45,316 nt of DNA from Bacteroidia bacterium Ga0077558 (lineage in GTDB: Bacteria > Bacteroidota > Bacteroidia > Chitinophagales > Chitinophagaceae), in assembly GCA_001464625.1 (NCBI GenBank), contig LNFJ01000101.1, forward strand, positions 1-45,316, in the 5' to 3' direction. The position numbers and the translations under genes are program-made. The notes beneath the pieces were generated by a model. That model was not told the origin of the DNA. It worked only from the letters and a program-made list of their open reading frames with translations, and ran no database searches. How positions within the stretch are numbered: the first letter of the stretch is position 1; each line of letters opens with the position of its first letter. This document shows positions 33,075-41,230 of this stretch, piece by piece.

Positions 33075-33170
33075 CTCGTCCTGAAATAGGTTAACTAAAA
33101 AACAACCATTTTATGGACTTAAAAGAACAGATCATTAAAGAGTACCTGGAGCAAGGTTGCGGGTACCGCA
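33075..33170 (+). mobile_element. insertion-sequence remnant (transposase OrfA N-terminus)
   Basis: A TCCTGAAATAGGTTAACT-like terminus is followed by ATG 33113 and the frame MDLKEQIIKEYLEQGCGYRNL, which resembles the N-terminus of an IS3-type OrfA helix-turn-helix. The frame then runs into attC-like sequence and stops at 33200. The rest of the element is absent. A perfect 8-bp hairpin GGTTGCGG-GTA-CCGCAACC lies at the junction (33155-33173). Confidence 0.5.
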
Positions 33171-33197
33171 ACCTGCATAAAGCTCTGCTCGTTACCT
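33170..33197 (+). other. attC-like site G, right half at array edge
   Basis: AACCTGCATAAAGC, a five-base spacer region, and GTTACCT (33191-33197) match the right half of site C (AACCTGCATAAAGCCCTGGCC-GTTG). The GTT box overlaps the stop codon of the minus-strand outer-membrane gene (33192-33194), so the array abuts that gene directly. Confidence 0.6.
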
Positions 33198-36029
33198 CGT
33201 AATAATCCTCATTCCGCCACCAGCATTATTCAAACCTGTTTTACTTAAACTATAGGTAAAGCTGAGTAAGAAAAATCGTTGTAATGTTAATACTCTTGAA
33301 TCTTCAATGTAGTTGTTGTTGGTATTGCGGCTGATGCCAATATTTTTATTCAGCAAATCTCTGGCACTAAATTTTATTTCGCCCCGGTTATATTTCAATA
33401 GCTGTTTGCTGATGCTTGCATTCCATAAGGGTACTTTTACATTAAATCCCGTTGCCCGCTGACTATTGATGGTGTACATAAAATCAGTAGCAAAGAAAAA
33501 TCCTTTAGGCAGTTCCCAATCAACCGATGCATTATACTCTTGCGATAAAAAATCAACATCCGGCACTGTCTGTACAGAATACTTTGTTTTGTTATAATTA
33601 ACTCCTGCGCCCAACGTAAAACTTAATTTATCCGTTGGGTTTATATCAAATCGTACATCCGGACCCAAGGTTACTGTTTTAATGGTATTAGTTATCAATG
33701 TTCCTGCTTTATCGTTCAATAGCTGTTTGCTTTGATTAAAACCGGAGCTACTGCTTATTTCTAAATTCCCTTTCAAAAATCGTATGGGCATACTATAGCT
33801 AATAGAGCTATTCAAACTATATACTCCATTTACATTCACCGGCTTTGTTTTTCTTACACCCGTTTGCAGGTTAATAGAATCATAATTAGATATTTTATTT
33901 TCTGTAGCTCTGGCAGATACATTTACAAACAGGTTTTTATTCTTGTAGGGATTTATCAATTGCAGGTTTGCCTGAACCGCATGGTTAAATTCCTGTTTCA
34001 AATCAGGATTACCTTCCCGTATATTCAGTGGGTTACTGTTATCTGGTACCGGTTGCAATTGCGACATATTGGGCTGATTGGTAGAAGTGCTGTAGTTAAC
34101 CGTCAGGTTTTTGAATTTGGTAAAATTATACTGGAGTCTTGCATTCGGTAATATATCCGTAAATGTTTTTCCAATGATAGAATCTTTATTGTCGTTGGTA
34201 ATTTTTCCTTCTAGTTCAGCCCGTTGCAATGTGGCACCTATTGAGTAATTATATTTCTTCTTTTGTGTACGAATCCGAACACCGCCAGTGGTATAACCAT
34301 AGGTGTTCTCGAAATCATTGGTCAGTTGATTGTTCAACCGGTCAAACTTGCCGCTGCCTTTGTTAAAATCCCAGGTTTCTTTTTTTGATCTGCTGATGCT
34401 ATTGCTTTTACCAACGCTTAGTTCCAATAAAGAACGTTTCCAGAGAGGTTCTGTATACACCGCTCTGGCAGTATAGCCTTTCAAATCCCCCGTTGTACTA
34501 CTTTGCTGATTTAGTGTATCTCTTCGCAAAGCTGTACCATTAGGATTGTATAAACTATTAACCGATGAAAGGCTTGCTTCACCATCACTTTCATTTAAAC
34601 TTGTTTGCAGCGAAAGAGAAAATGTTCTTCCCTTCCTGGCAAATTTCTTTCTCCATATAACTTCGTTGCGAAAGTTGTATCCTGTAGAAGCGGAGGTAGT
34701 ATTACTAAATCCATCATTGGTCAATGCTCCCTCTTCTGACATCATTTGAAAATCTGTAGCAGAGCGGTTGTTTGTTTTCTGGTAACTAAAGGATGGGATT
34801 ATGCGAATGGAATTCATTGAATCAACCTGGTACAATGTATTCAGGTTAAACCGATGATTATTACTCAGGTTATCGCTGTAAGCATTTTGATTGTAGAAAT
34901 AAGAAGTATCGGGTAAAATGTATTGCCGCTGTATATGGCTTTCCTGTTTTGGATTGAAGCGATTGTAAAAATAATTACTTTGAAAATCCAGCTTGGTACC
35001 AATGATATTATTATAATTCAATCCGCCACCCCATGCAGTATTGATACCGCTGTTTCGTCCACCCATGTTAAGTCCCATAGCTGCCGCTTCATCACCACTC
35101 ATATTAATATTGATATTACCGCCGCCGCCACCTCGCTGCATTCTTGCCAGCTCGCCGGTAAAGTTCAAAATATCCATAAAAGAAAATCCTTCCGCATTGG
35201 TATTGTTACCCATGCCAATTGCAGAAAACTGTCTTGCTCCCTTAAATGAATTAACATTGAACCGGCCCTCATATCTTTCCTTATTTCCAACTCCGGCATT
35301 TACTTTTCCAAACAAGCCCTTCTTCTTATCTTTTTTTAATTTAAGATTAATGGTTTTTTCAGAATTGCCGTCTTCAAATCCAGTTAATTGAGCCTGGTCG
35401 CTTTGTTTGTCATATACCTGTACTTTATCTACCGCATCTGCAGGTAAATTTTTGGTAGCGATCTTGGGATCGTTGCCAAAAAACTCTTTTCCATCTACCA
35501 GTACTTTGGTTACTTTTTCCCCTTGTGCTTTAATGGTTCCGTCTTTGTCAACTTTTACACCGGGTAGTTTTTTTAATAACTGCTCTACACTTGCATTGGG
35601 CTGTGTTCTAAATGAACCGGCATTGTATTGAACGGTATCGCCAATCATTGTAACGGGTGGAGCTTCATTTTCGAGTACTACTTCTTCCAGTACTTTGTTT
35701 TTGTCATTCATTACTACATTGCCAAGCTCTGCATTTTTACTGGTATCGCTGATGGTAAAAAATGTATTGTTGTTATGATAATTAACATGGCTGATGAGGA
35801 GGCGGTACTCGCCGTTGGCAATTCCTCTTAATTCAAAACGTCCGTCATTACCGGTCATGGAAAATGAAACCAACGAAGAATCCTTCTTTTCTAGTAGTGA
35901 AATGGTAGCACCAGCAACTGGTTGCTTACTGATGGTATCAAAAGCAACTCCTTTTACAATACCATTTTTTTGGGCTTGTACTATTGTTACCGTACAAATC
36001 AATACCAGTAAGAGGACAATTTTTCTCAT
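33192..36029 (-). CDS. outer membrane beta-barrel protein (CarboxypepD_reg + OMP barrel), copy 1
   Basis: This 945-residue protein has a signal peptide (MRKIVLLLVLICTVTIVQAQ) and an N-terminal CarboxypepD_reg-like beta-sandwich (GIVKGVAFDTISKQPVAG). A plug-like segment follows ([20 protein letters not shown], then [14 protein letters not shown]), then a long barrel with many alternating strands. This is the OMP_b-brl_3/TonB-dependent-receptor-like family, without a visible SusD partner or TonB box. A glycine-rich insertion lies near residues 300-325. The ligand is unknown; these proteins probably transport or assemble envelope components. The stop codon lies within the last cassette-array box. 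Confidence 0.85.
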   Translation of the reverse strand: MRKIVLLLVLICTVTIVQAQKNGIVKGVAFDTISKQPVAGATISLLEKKDSSLVSFSMTGNDGRFELRGIANGEYRLLISHVNYHNNNTFFTISDTSKNAELGNVVMNDKNKVLEEVVLENEAPPVTMIGDTVQYNAGSFRTQPNASVEQLLKKLPGVKVDKDGTIKAQGEKVTKVLVDGKEFFGNDPKIATKNLPADAVDKVQVYDKQSDQAQLTGFEDGNSEKTINLKLKKDKKKGLFGKVNAGVGNKERYEGRFNVNSFKGARQFSAIGMGNNTNAEGFSFMDILNFTGELARMQRGGGGGNININMSGDEAAAMGLNMGGRNSGINTAWGGGLNYNNIIGTKLDFQSNYFYNRFNPKQESHIQRQYILPDTSYFYNQNAYSDNLSNNHRFNLNTLYQVDSMNSIRIIPSFSYQKTNNRSATDFQMMSEEGALTNDGFSNTTSASTGYNFRNEVIWRKKFARKGRTFSLSLQTSLNESDGEASLSSVNSLYNPNGTALRRDTLNQQSSTTGDLKGYTARAVYTEPLWKRSLLELSVGKSNSISRSKKETWDFNKGSGKFDRLNNQLTNDFENTYGYTTGGVRIRTQKKKYNYSIGATLQRAELEGKITNDNKDSIIGKTFTDILPNARLQYNFTKFKNLTVNYSTSTNQPNMSQLQPVPDNSNPLNIREGNPDLKQEFNHAVQANLQLINPYKNKNLFVNVSARATENKISNYDSINLQTGVRKTKPVNVNGVYSLNSSISYSMPIRFLKGNLEISSSSGFNQSKQLLNDKAGTLITNTIKTVTLGPDVRFDINPTDKLSFTLGAGVNYNKTKYSVQTVPDVDFLSQEYNASVDWELPKGFFFATDFMYTINSQRATGFNVKVPLWNASISKQLLKYNRGEIKFSARDLLNKNIGISRNTNNNYIEDSRVLTLQRFFLLSFTYSLSKTGLNNAGGGMRIITR

Positions 36030-36128
36030 AGCTAATCCATTTCAGCTACGAAAATATTCTTACCAATTAATAATGCTGGTTAAAGGGGCTATGTTTAATG
36101 TTAATGAAGGTTAATGTTTAGGAACTGG

Positions 36129-36196
36129 TAATTGGGTATTAGTTAATTTGGAAACAGCCATTCCGCAAAAGCCTAATACCCGGTTAACTAATTAAC
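36129..36196. repeat. inverted repeat in intergenic spacer
   Basis: GGGTATTAG and CTAATACCC, with nested TTAGTTAA/TTAACTAA arms, flank about 35 bases between the outer membrane gene and the small secreted-protein gene. A similar string (TTAGTTAATTCGGTAATC) is found near 10637-10655. It lacks a T-run and may be a dispersed repeat. Confidence 0.4.
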
Positions 36197-36781
36197 TTAT
36201 TCCCTAATAGCGCCTCTTTCATCATCTTCTCTTTCCCGGTCGTAAATCAATAGTTTTACTTTCCATTCCATGGGTTCTATGTACTGCATAGAGATTTCTA
36301 CTTTCAATTTCTTCATGGCTTCGGTAGCCGGTTCAAAAGAAAATAAAACACTGGTGAATTTTATAGATTCTTCCGGCGATTGATAATCCGCTTTAAGCTT
36401 AAAGGTTCCATTACCTGCTTTTATAGAAAGATTATTGAGCTGATTAAAAAGTGATTTGAATTTTTGTTTGGCCTTATCAAAACTTTCTGTTGTAAGCATC
36501 AAAGCCTGCCAGCTGCATATTTCTTTTTTAGCAGGGTAACGGGTAATAAATGCTTCTTCGGCACCATGCACTGCAAAGTTGCAATGGTAATCGGTTGATT
36601 GAGTGTTTTGCGCCAACACTTCTCCCATCAAATTAATAAAGCGGTTTGGATAATCTTCAATTACTTTCTTTACATCGCTTGCTACTCCATTGATAGCTGG
36701 TAGTTTTAATTGGGCAGTAGAATGTGTGGCAAAAAGAAAGCTGATAGTAATAAGGGCAAGTGTTTTTACGGATTTTTTCAT
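36197..36781 (-). CDS. secreted protein of unknown function
   Basis: This is a 194-residue protein from ATG 36781 with a signal peptide (KSVKTLALITISFLFATHSTAQ). The mature part contains a DYHCNF cysteine, a KKEICSW cysteine and an alternating pattern that could be a small beta-rich domain. I do not recognise a family. It lies between two paralogous outer-membrane barrel genes in the same direction, which suggests a shared envelope function, but this is only position. The longer frame to 36832 has no support. Confidence 0.65.
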   Translation of the reverse strand: MKKSVKTLALITISFLFATHSTAQLKLPAINGVASDVKKVIEDYPNRFINLMGEVLAQNTQSTDYHCNFAVHGAEEAFITRYPAKKEICSWQALMLTTESFDKAKQKFKSLFNQLNNLSIKAGNGTFKLKADYQSPEESIKFTSVLFSFEPATEAMKKLKVEISMQYIEPMEWKVKLLIYDREREDDERGAIRE

Positions 36782-36869
36782 GCAGTATGGATTTATAGGG
36801 TTGGTAATGAGAGACAATATTATAAAAAGCAAACTTTATTACATACTTTTAAATAGACACATACGTTAA

Positions 36870-36877
36870 TAACTTTG
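36870..36877 (+). promoter_or_regulatory. TAACTTTG -7 box before small ORF
   Basis: This is an exact match to TAnnTTTG, ending 14 bases before ATG 36892. A weak T-rich element lies about 20 bases upstream. It supports transcription of the small + strand ORF. Confidence 0.4.
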
Positions 36878-36891
36878 AAAAATATCCAAGT

Positions 36892-37050
36892 ATGAAAAAC
36901 AGAAACCTGGTTCATTCCCATCAATCGGCGAAAATTTATCGCCACTATTACAAATCTTCTTTTAATGTATTGCGGTTATTTAAATCGGTGTTATCGGTAA
37001 TCATTTCCGGTTCATCGCCAGCAGCGGCAGCACACTACAGAAGAAAATAA
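36892..37050 (+). CDS. small basic protein, candidate
   Basis: This 52-residue frame starts MKNRNLVHSHQSAKIYRHYY and has a hydrophobic centre (VLRLFKSVLSVIISG) and a basic tail (HYRRK). It may be a membrane-associated small protein. It has its own promoter-like box 14 bases upstream and ends 29 bases before a strong hairpin. It lies on the strand opposite to the flanking genes, in an otherwise gene-free 355-base region. No family is recognised. Confidence 0.45.
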   Translation: MKNRNLVHSHQSAKIYRHYYKSSFNVLRLFKSVLSVIISGSSPAAAAHYRRK

Positions 37051-37077
37051 TTTTTCTTTACTAACCCTCATGCTATA

Positions 37078-37113
37078 AAAAATGTCCCACCAACTGGCGG
37101 GACATTTCTATTT
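37078..37113. terminator. bidirectional terminator
   Basis: AAATGTCCCACCA and TGGCGGGACATTT form a 12/13 stem. On the minus strand it is followed by a T-run, ending the large outer-membrane gene 24 bases downstream of its stop. On the + strand it follows the small ORF at 36892. Confidence 0.8.
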
Positions 37114-37136
37114 GTATCACTAATGGGAATTACTTA

Positions 37137-40031
37137 TTAATACATTCTTACATCTCTCATATTTCTTTCCATCATTCTTGGCATACCCGGTGTTGTTGCT
37201 GCTTTACCACCCATTTTATTCAGGTTATATAAGAAGCTTACCATAAAGTATCTTTTCAATACCATACTTCTTGTATCCTGTATGTAGTTATCGCCTGTAG
37301 TACGGGCAATACTTTGATTTTGATTCAGAATATCATTTACAGATAATTTCAGCTCACCATTTTTCTTTTTAAACATTTGTTTGCTAACACTGGCATTCCA
37401 TAAAGGAATATTCTGGTTAAATCCTTCGGCACGGCCTGTATTTATTAAGTAATCAAAATTGGTAGAAAGAATAATATTCTTAGGGAATGTATAAGCAACA
37501 TCTCCGGAATAGGTTTGCGTAAAAAAGTCTTCGTTCAACATAGAGTTGATACTATACTTTACATTGTTGTAAGCAAGATTTGCTTTTACACCAAAATCAA
37601 TTTTGTCTTTATTGATATTGACGCCTGCGCCTTGTGAGATGGTAATTGTTTTTGTAATATTCTTTTTCAAATTAACAAGGCTTATATCATTTGCGTACGA
37701 CATGTTGTTGGTAAAGTTCAGGCTGGAGCCTTTCAACTTTGGATTCTTAAATGGTAAGCCCAATGTTATAAAAGAAGAACCTCTGAAATAACCGTTTACG
37801 TTCTCATAATTGGTTATTTGCAGCGGACCCTGTGTAGTAATGCTGTTTACAATTTTATTTTGCGTGGTACTTAAGCTAAGATTTGCAGCTATGTATTTGA
37901 ACGTAAGAATATTAAATGTATTGAAGCCAATATTAAAATTATGATTAAACTCCTGGTTCAATTCAGGATTACCAATTCTGATATTCAATGTATCACTTGC
38001 ATCCGGTACATTTTGTAATTGGTTTACGCTGGGCTGATTAGTACGGCCATTATATGAAATCCGCAGGTTTTTACTTCTGCTAGGCGTAAAGTTGAAATTT
38101 GCAGTTGGGAAAATATTTGTATACGTCTGGCTGGTTATGGTTGTTTTGTCCGTTACAGCCTGGTAGCTATCGCTGCCCAACGTTGCTCTTTGTACTCCCA
38201 CACCAAACTGGTAATTATATTTTTTCTCCTGCACCCGGAAGTTAGCACCAAACCGATGCGCCAGGAAAGTGTTTATAAAATCATTCGTTTGTAACAAGTT
38301 TGGATTATCATATTTATCCGTAACACCGTTGTAATTAAATGTTTCTCTTCTCGACTCACTTTTATTATTGGTATAAGCGTAGTTCAATTCCAATAATTTA
38401 TTCAGGCCAAACGGTTCTGTGTAAGAAGTGCTGATAACATTATTGTTTGTTTCTGTTTTTTGTTTCGAATTTTGGTTTTGTACAAACGAATTGTACAGTG
38501 TGCCATCTTCCTGGTAAAAATTATTGGTAGAAAGTGTCAACCCATCGCTTTGGCTATTACCAATTGTATTGTTCCAACCTAACGTTAAAGTTCTGCCGGT
38601 TTTTCTAAACTTATGGCGAAATAAAAAGTTGTTGCCAATATTTACACCATTACGTTTATTGGTGTTTTGGGAACTTCCATCAATAGATAAAAATTCTTTG
38701 CCCGGCATTGCAGAACGGGTTGATGAAATGCTTTGACTGAAATTATCTGAATGCTGGAGGGTTACCGAAGGTGTATATAAAATAGAATTAGCAGAGTCTA
38801 TCTGGTATTCTATCCGCATATTTAACCGGTGATTCTGATTCAGGTTGTTCGACATGGTTTCTCTTGAAAGACTTGCGGTTGAATCATTCGCAAAAAATGT
38901 TTGACGGAATGTGCTTTGCTCCTGTTGAGGTTTTGAATCGGAAAAGAAATAACTACCGCTTACTTTTATTTTGCGGCCCCACATATCGGAGTAGTTTAAA
39001 CCTACAGAAGTAGATTTGATAATTCCTGTGCTTGCTCCACTTAATCCGCCACCGCTAAATCCACCGCCGCCACCACCACGGGTTGACATCATTTGCATTC
39101 CACTGCCGCCAGCTTGTCCGCCCTGGCCACCACCACCAAATCCGCTAAAACCTCCCATGGAACTAATGATGTCTGAAAAAGAGAAGCCTTGCTTGTTAAT
39201 ATTATTGGAGTTGAACAAAAGTGAAATACGCTGATCCCCATTAAATTTATTGATCATCGCATTGCCTTCATAACGGCCCTGGTCACCTACGCCTAACAAG
39301 GCCCTGGCAAAATATCCTTTGTTACGGTCTTTCTTTAATTTAATATTAATGGTTTTGCTTCTGCTGCCATCATCTATTTTAGTAAACTTGGCCTGGTCAC
39401 TCATATCATCAAATACCTGCACACTCTCGATCATATCGGCAGTAAGATTTTTAGTAGCCAACTTAGGATCATTACCAAAAAACTCTTTACCATCTACCAG
39501 CACTCTCTGTACCTGTTCGCCTTGTGCTTTTACGTTACCTTCTTTATCAACTTCAACACCGGGTAGTTTTTTCAGTAAGTCTTCGGCTGTTGCATTCGGT
39601 AGTGTTTTAAAACCACTTGCATTAAATTGTACCGTATCGTTCTTTACTTGAATAGGAGATTCGCTGGTGATGGTAACACCTTCCAGCGTTTTATAATCTT
39701 TTTCAACTGTAATACTTCCAAGGTCAATCGCTTTTTCCGTTGCGGTTAGAGAGAATGTTTTTTTGATCTCCATAAATCCCTTGCTGGAAATTACCACCCG
39801 GTAATCGCCTTCTGCCAATCCTTTTATTTCAAAAGCACCTTGCTTATTTGACAGGGTAAAGTTGGCTAGGGAGGAGTCTTTTGCGTTTAAAACTGAAACA
39901 GTCGCATCGCTTACGGGTAATTTAGACGCCGTGTCAATTAGCTTTCCTTTTATACTTCCATCTGCTTTTTGTGCATTTACTGTAGCGAAAAGGGTGAAAA
40001 TCAACAGGGATAAGGTAAAAATCTTCTTCAT
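37137..40031 (-). CDS. outer membrane beta-barrel protein (CarboxypepD_reg + OMP barrel), copy 2
   Basis: This is a 964-residue paralogue of the gene at 33192. From ATG 40031 it has a signal peptide ([20 protein letters not shown]). Then come a CarboxypepD_reg domain ([18 protein letters not shown]) and the plug-like segment with [14 protein letters not shown] and [15 protein letters not shown], nearly identical to copy 1, followed by a long barrel. A glycine-rich loop (GFGGGGQGG...) lies near residues 295-335. The extra N-terminal 53 codons upstream are rejected because they precede the signal peptide. A terminator follows. Role: outer-membrane transport or assembly; ligand unknown. Confidence 0.85.
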   Translation of the reverse strand: MKKIFTLSLLIFTLFATVNAQKADGSIKGKLIDTASKLPVSDATVSVLNAKDSSLANFTLSNKQGAFEIKGLAEGDYRVVISSKGFMEIKKTFSLTATEKAIDLGSITVEKDYKTLEGVTITSESPIQVKNDTVQFNASGFKTLPNATAEDLLKKLPGVEVDKEGNVKAQGEQVQRVLVDGKEFFGNDPKLATKNLTADMIESVQVFDDMSDQAKFTKIDDGSRSKTINIKLKKDRNKGYFARALLGVGDQGRYEGNAMINKFNGDQRISLLFNSNNINKQGFSFSDIISSMGGFSGFGGGGQGGQAGGSGMQMMSTRGGGGGGFSGGGLSGASTGIIKSTSVGLNYSDMWGRKIKVSGSYFFSDSKPQQEQSTFRQTFFANDSTASLSRETMSNNLNQNHRLNMRIEYQIDSANSILYTPSVTLQHSDNFSQSISSTRSAMPGKEFLSIDGSSQNTNKRNGVNIGNNFLFRHKFRKTGRTLTLGWNNTIGNSQSDGLTLSTNNFYQEDGTLYNSFVQNQNSKQKTETNNNVISTSYTEPFGLNKLLELNYAYTNNKSESRRETFNYNGVTDKYDNPNLLQTNDFINTFLAHRFGANFRVQEKKYNYQFGVGVQRATLGSDSYQAVTDKTTITSQTYTNIFPTANFNFTPSRSKNLRISYNGRTNQPSVNQLQNVPDASDTLNIRIGNPELNQEFNHNFNIGFNTFNILTFKYIAANLSLSTTQNKIVNSITTQGPLQITNYENVNGYFRGSSFITLGLPFKNPKLKGSSLNFTNNMSYANDISLVNLKKNITKTITISQGAGVNINKDKIDFGVKANLAYNNVKYSINSMLNEDFFTQTYSGDVAYTFPKNIILSTNFDYLINTGRAEGFNQNIPLWNASVSKQMFKKKNGELKLSVNDILNQNQSIARTTGDNYIQDTRSMVLKRYFMVSFLYNLNKMGGKAATTPGMPRMMERNMRDVRMY

Positions 40032-40143
40032 AAATGGTTTGTGTAGTGTACGAAAATAGACGTAATAAGGCAGAACAACCTTCGGGAGCAGGGTATATTT
40101 TGCCAAAAACCCGATGAATTGCACTAATGGACGATAAACGGCA

Positions 40144-40572
40144 CTAACGACCGGGAAAAAGAAGCTCCCGATTGCGGATTTGAATGGCACGGTCTAAACC
40201 GGTGGTTGATTTATTTTGAAAGGAACTGCTTAGAGCCAACGTTGCAAACTGCCCGGCCAAAAAGCCATAGGTAAGATTGCGGTTATTATCAGCCGTCCCT
40301 TTTGCTACCCCGATGATAGCAAGTAATGAAACGTATCGTAAAACAGTGCTGATGGTTTTATCCTTTTTGGCTTTTGCGTATAGATCAAAAGAAATAGACG
40401 GGATTGTAAACTCTTCCTGCAATGCATTAAAAGAAACTTTATTTCCGCCTTTCATAAAATGGCTACCATAGCGGTAGACGAGTTGCTGGTCGTATTTTTT
40501 GAGGAGGGAGTCTGATTGGGAAAAACTGTGATAGCTAATAAACAGGAAGGTGAAAGCAATTAGTATTTTCAT
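40144..40572 (-). CDS. secreted/membrane protein of unknown function
   Basis: This 142-residue protein has a signal peptide ([19 protein letters not shown]). The mature part has one or two hydrophobic stretches ([17 protein letters not shown] and [17 protein letters not shown]). No family is recognised. It overlaps the end of the upstream gene by four bases (ATGA), so the two are translationally coupled. It lies 112 bases upstream of the large outer-membrane gene and may share its transcript. Confidence 0.65.
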   Translation of the reverse strand: MKILIAFTFLFISYHSFSQSDSLLKKYDQQLVYRYGSHFMKGGNKVSFNALQEEFTIPSISFDLYAKAKKDKTISTVLRYVSLLAIIGVAKGTADNNRNLTYGFLAGQFATLALSSSFQNKSTTGLDRAIQIRNRELLFPGR

Positions 40573-41132
40573 TTGAAGGAAGTTTGACCTGTTAAAGAAT
40601 TAATGATACGGCTTACAAATTTATTTATAGATTCTGATTCTTCATGTTTAAACTCCCAGCTCCTGTTCTTTTTTGCATTGGGGAAATTATACCGTTTTAC
40701 AACTATGCTGCTATCCGACTCTATACTACAGGCTGAGATTTCAAGGGACTGCATTAATGGTTTTGCAAATTCCGATTCTTTTATAAAGTAGTCCTTATCT
40801 TTTTGGATGTTTTCAAGATTATCAAGCATTCGTTGCTTATTATTTACGCCGAATAAATCTGTAAAATATTTTTTAGAAATTTCAGCCGCTTCATCATAAT
40901 TAAGGCTTTCAAACTTTCTTGCCTTTAGGCTGTCCCTAAGCAATGTTTGTATATCCATCCTAAAAAGAGAGTCCGTCCGGGCAGCTTCAACCCTTACCGG
41001 TAATGAATGAACTAATAAAAGCGAATCAATATTTTTTCGTTCTTGCTTTCTTGTTGCTGCACCTGTTTGGGCTGTTGCATATGAGGCTATAGTGCAAATT
41101 ATAAATATCAAAATATATAGCCCCCTTGTCAT
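40569..41132 (-). CDS. secreted protein of unknown function
   Basis: This 187-residue protein from ATG 41132 has a signal peptide (TRGLYILIFIICTIASYATAQ). The mature part is mostly helical and charged (RKQERKNIDSLLLVHSL, KDKDYFIKESEFAKPLMQSL), with a single CS pair. No known family is recognised. It overlaps the next gene by four bases. The longer frame to 41156 is less likely because it adds residues before the signal peptide. Confidence 0.62.
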   Translation of the reverse strand: MTRGLYILIFIICTIASYATAQTGAATRKQERKNIDSLLLVHSLPVRVEAARTDSLFRMDIQTLLRDSLKARKFESLNYDEAAEISKKYFTDLFGVNNKQRMLDNLENIQKDKDYFIKESEFAKPLMQSLEISACSIESDSSIVVKRYNFPNAKKNRSWEFKHEESESINKFVSRIINSLTGQTSFK

Positions 41133-41230
41133 CTTGTAAATGTAAATAAGTACCAAGAAGTTTCCTATACTACCTTATTAGTATTTAATACTCGAAAACA
41201 TCTCCTATATTTTAAAGTTATCTAGGCATT

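Larger units (their letters stand above)
26857..33197 (+). mobile_element. integrase-less integron-like gene cassette array (CALIN-type)
   Basis: Six + strand genes are each followed or separated by attC-like elements with GTT.../...AAC boxes and internal inverted repeats. For the four intact cassettes, the first 7-10 bases are the exact reverse complement of the box after the gene. Boundaries are G|TT at 26873, 27742, 28707, 30673 and 32511, with a collapsed site near 31788 and a half-site at 33191. No tyrosine recombinase gene is present in the window. The genes share a codon choice richer in GAC and ACA than the flanking genes. The identification is from structure; the boxes deviate from the classical RYYYAAC/GTTRRRY consensus. 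Confidence 0.75.

Noticed and set aside
26857..33197. CRISPR array or toxin-antitoxin island as explanation of the repeats
   Set aside because: The repeats are ~140-200 bp, contain long inverted stems and separate full genes; there are no short regular spacers and no cas or paired toxin genes.
35041..35391. 116-codon + strand frame
   Set aside because: It lies antisense to the outer-membrane barrel gene and has no start context or recognisable motif.
39016..39234. Proline-rich frame on the + strand
   Set aside because: It is the antisense of the glycine-rich loop of the outer-membrane protein, a composition shadow.
40032..40190. Longer N-terminus for the second outer-membrane barrel
   Set aside because: The signal peptide begins at ATG 40031, so the extra residues would block it.
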